DNA of 64,000 nt from Macropodus opercularis (Eukaryota; Chordata; Actinopteri; Anabantiformes; Osphronemidae): contig CM061093.1 in the NCBI GenBank assembly GCA_030770545.1, positions 1,054,001-1,118,000 of the forward strand, written 5' to 3'. The notes below the pieces were generated by a model that saw only the letters and a program-made list of their open reading frames with translations, ran no database searches and was not told where the DNA came from. Shown here piece by piece: positions 62,010 through 64,000 of the stretch. Position 1 is the first letter of the stretch. Each line of letters opens with the position of its first letter. Both the position numbers and the translations under genes were made by a program.

Positions 62010-63478
62010 GTAGCAAAACACGAACACATGCAGCCAAGCACGCAGCTTCCCAGATTCAAGGAAGCAAAATATTCTATAATATAATCTCAACATTCGAAAT
62101 GAACAGGAAAGCTTGATATGCAATATATATATATATACATCTAAGGGGCTGATCTCTAATGACTGACAGCTGATAAGGGATGAATGGTAATGATATGTGT
62201 GATGCAGTCTGCACACATAGATAGTTCCATTTTTCCAGGAATACAAGATACGTGAGGTTGATATGGGAAAGTATCATCTTATCAGTGAGACCTGAAACCA
62301 ATGTGTCATTTGTTTTAAGGGGCCATCCACTGATGGTGTTTGGTATTTCACCAGAGGGTGAGTTGGTTCTATCTTGACTGTTCTATGGAGGCTCTAGTGT
62401 AGCATTTGAGAATTTAGGGCACTGTTTTCTTTTTCACCAAATAATAGATTATACATGGTAACATCCTCTTGCACTTCCTCTGGCTGTTGTATAATGGTAT
62501 AACCACTCCAAGCGTTTGCTTTTTAAAAAAACATCTGCTTGTAAACTTTGCTCTGTTCTACGTAGTATGTATTTACACTGATGGTCTGAGCCTCTTTCAG
62601 ATGATGCTCGTCAACACTGTTCTGCAGGCTGTTGGGTTGAGTATGTTCAGGTCCCTGTGGTGTAACTAAATATCACACAGTTCGATGTTCCTAGTTAGCT
62701 GAAGGAACTGTAGGCAGAAAGCAACCTACTGTGAGTACTGTTGAATGAATGGTTGAGAAAAGGAAGGAACATGAAAGCGTAAGACATTGTGTACATGCAC
62801 AACATGCATCCTGCTCTCTTTTCTCTTCTTACACTCATCCTGCATAAGTAAAAGCATCATCCTTCTCCACACATGGCCATTCAGTTCTGCTGCAGCGAGC
62901 ATTGTTGTAGGCTGTATTGAATTCTTAATGAAGTTGGCCCGTTACTGGAAGAAAAGGGGGAGTCTACTTTCAGAAACCCAAGCCACCCCTCACCTGGGGT
63001 CATAGCTTCTATGTGTTAATCTAACCTGCTAACCCCGGCCTCAGCATTGTCCTACATGCAGAAACAACAAAATAAAGTATATTAGCAAACGTTTTTGCCA
63101 GATATGAGATATTAGATATGATTACTTGCACTAAAGATTGCATCACAGTAAACGGTAAAAAAACTATAGTACGTGAAGCTTAACTGATAAATTAGACAAA
63201 ATGTAGGTTATAGTAAAACCAGGAATCCTTTACTAACTACTTTCCATGTTTGTGTGTAAATGTGCGTATATGCTGTATTTAATGGAGACTATACTGACTG
63301 GGGACTATAGCCAATAGATAAATAAGAGAAGATGATTCTTTATTGATTCCACAGTGGGGAAATTCAATTGTTACAACAGCTACAAACAACTAGTAAGATG
63401 CAAAAGAATGCTTTTTAAAGAAATCGTTACAAGAAGTCATTTAAAAGTATTGATTAGGCATGCTGTATTATACAATAG

Positions 63479-63480
<2 letters not shown>

Positions 63481-63519
<39 letters not shown>
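63481..63519. repeat. (GT)n microsatellite
   Basis: GT run of about 39 bp. Confidence 0.95.
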
Positions 63520-63521
<2 letters not shown>

Positions 63522-63797
63522 CGTGTGTGCGTGGCTCATGGCTCTCATTACATCCCTGTGTTCTTCCAGTCCACTTTACCCAGAAAGTGAAAAGAAAGTA
63601 TTTCAATATATACACACATATGTAGTACATATATATAACAACATTATGGGTTCATGCCCAGACAAACTGAGAAAAAAAAGACAACAAAAAATGAGAGTGC
63701 ATGGAGAATACAGAATAATGGGTTGGATCAACGAGTAAGTGACAGCATGAGAGTGACATCAGTTTCACCGCCATCTATCAGTGACAGAAGGCTGGAC

Positions 63798-63800
<3 letters not shown>

Positions 63801-63838
<38 letters not shown>

Positions 63839-63848
63839 TGTGGTGTGG
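63801..63848. repeat. (GT)n microsatellite
   Basis: GT run of about 37 bp, followed by three GTGTG/GTGGT units. Confidence 0.95.
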
Positions 63849-64000
63849 TGTGCTGCTGTAGAGTTTATCAGCTGTAGAGACCTTGTCTTACAACGTAAGT
63901 TAATAATGACTTTCGGCACTAGACGTTTCACATCAGATGATGTTGCAAAACTGTACACAACTAATCACACACAAATTGAACTATACAATGTTTCACCACC

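Larger units (their letters stand above)
62010..64000 (+). other. fscn2 intron, to the window end
   Basis: No further fascin exon was recognised. A repeat-like piece tttattgattccacagtggg lies at about 63340-63359, and GT microsatellites are listed separately. The short open frames are compatible with chance. Confidence 0.5.

Overview
The window looks like nuclear DNA of a teleost fish, probably a spiny-rayed (percomorph) one. The genes are multi-exon with GT-AG introns, are vertebrate in family, and sit in DNA rich in CA/GATA microsatellites, Tc1-like and hAT transposons, L2-type LINEs, Ty3/gypsy fragments and tRNA-derived SINEs. Nothing prokaryotic, no CRISPR array and no operon is present. 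The species cannot be read from the sequence.

Four protein-coding genes can be reconstructed exon by exon, and every exon junction keeps the reading frame. (1) rab37, 3' part only, + strand, 1842-3475. (2) nherf1 (slc9a3r1), complete, + strand, 8432-24273, six coding exons, 358 aa. (3) caskin2, complete, - strand, 49595 down to 26068, 19 coding exons, 1402 aa. (4) fscn2 (retinal/hair-cell fascin), 5' part only, + strand, from 61068. Human orthologues of all four lie on 17q, with RAB37 and NHERF1 adjacent there, so this is a conserved synteny block. nherf1 and caskin2 converge; caskin2 and fscn2 diverge across about 11.5 kb filled mostly by repeats. As a group they concern vesicle traffic (Rab37), membrane/cortical scaffolding (NHERF1, Caskin2) and actin bundling (fascin 2), but the sequence gives no sign that they are co-regulated.

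Mobile DNA by region. 6.97-7.9 kb: LINE remnant. 18.5-23.1 kb (nherf1 introns 4 and 5): a SINE, Tc1 fragments and a 598-bp hAT element with a clean 8-bp target duplication. 33.9-35.6 kb (caskin2 intron 9): a 1675-bp Tc1-like element whose transposase frame is open except for one stop lying inside a 50-nt inverted (template-switch-like) insertion. 44.2-45.0 kb: a non-autonomous Tc1-type element. 45.1-45.8 kb: an LTR-like block. 51.4-53.15 kb: a minisatellite of about 50 units of 34/35 bp. 53.16-59.58 kb: a nested stack in which a gypsy element is split by one LINE and followed by a second, itself interrupted by a 302-bp insertion flanked by a 15-bp duplication.

I found no convincing previously undescribed biological system. 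The most unusual items are the double palindrome inside the Tc1 transposase, the nested retroelement stack with its 15-bp duplication, the minisatellite, an apparently extra 122-nt intron in fscn2, and a 143-bp repeat present twice 42 kb apart.
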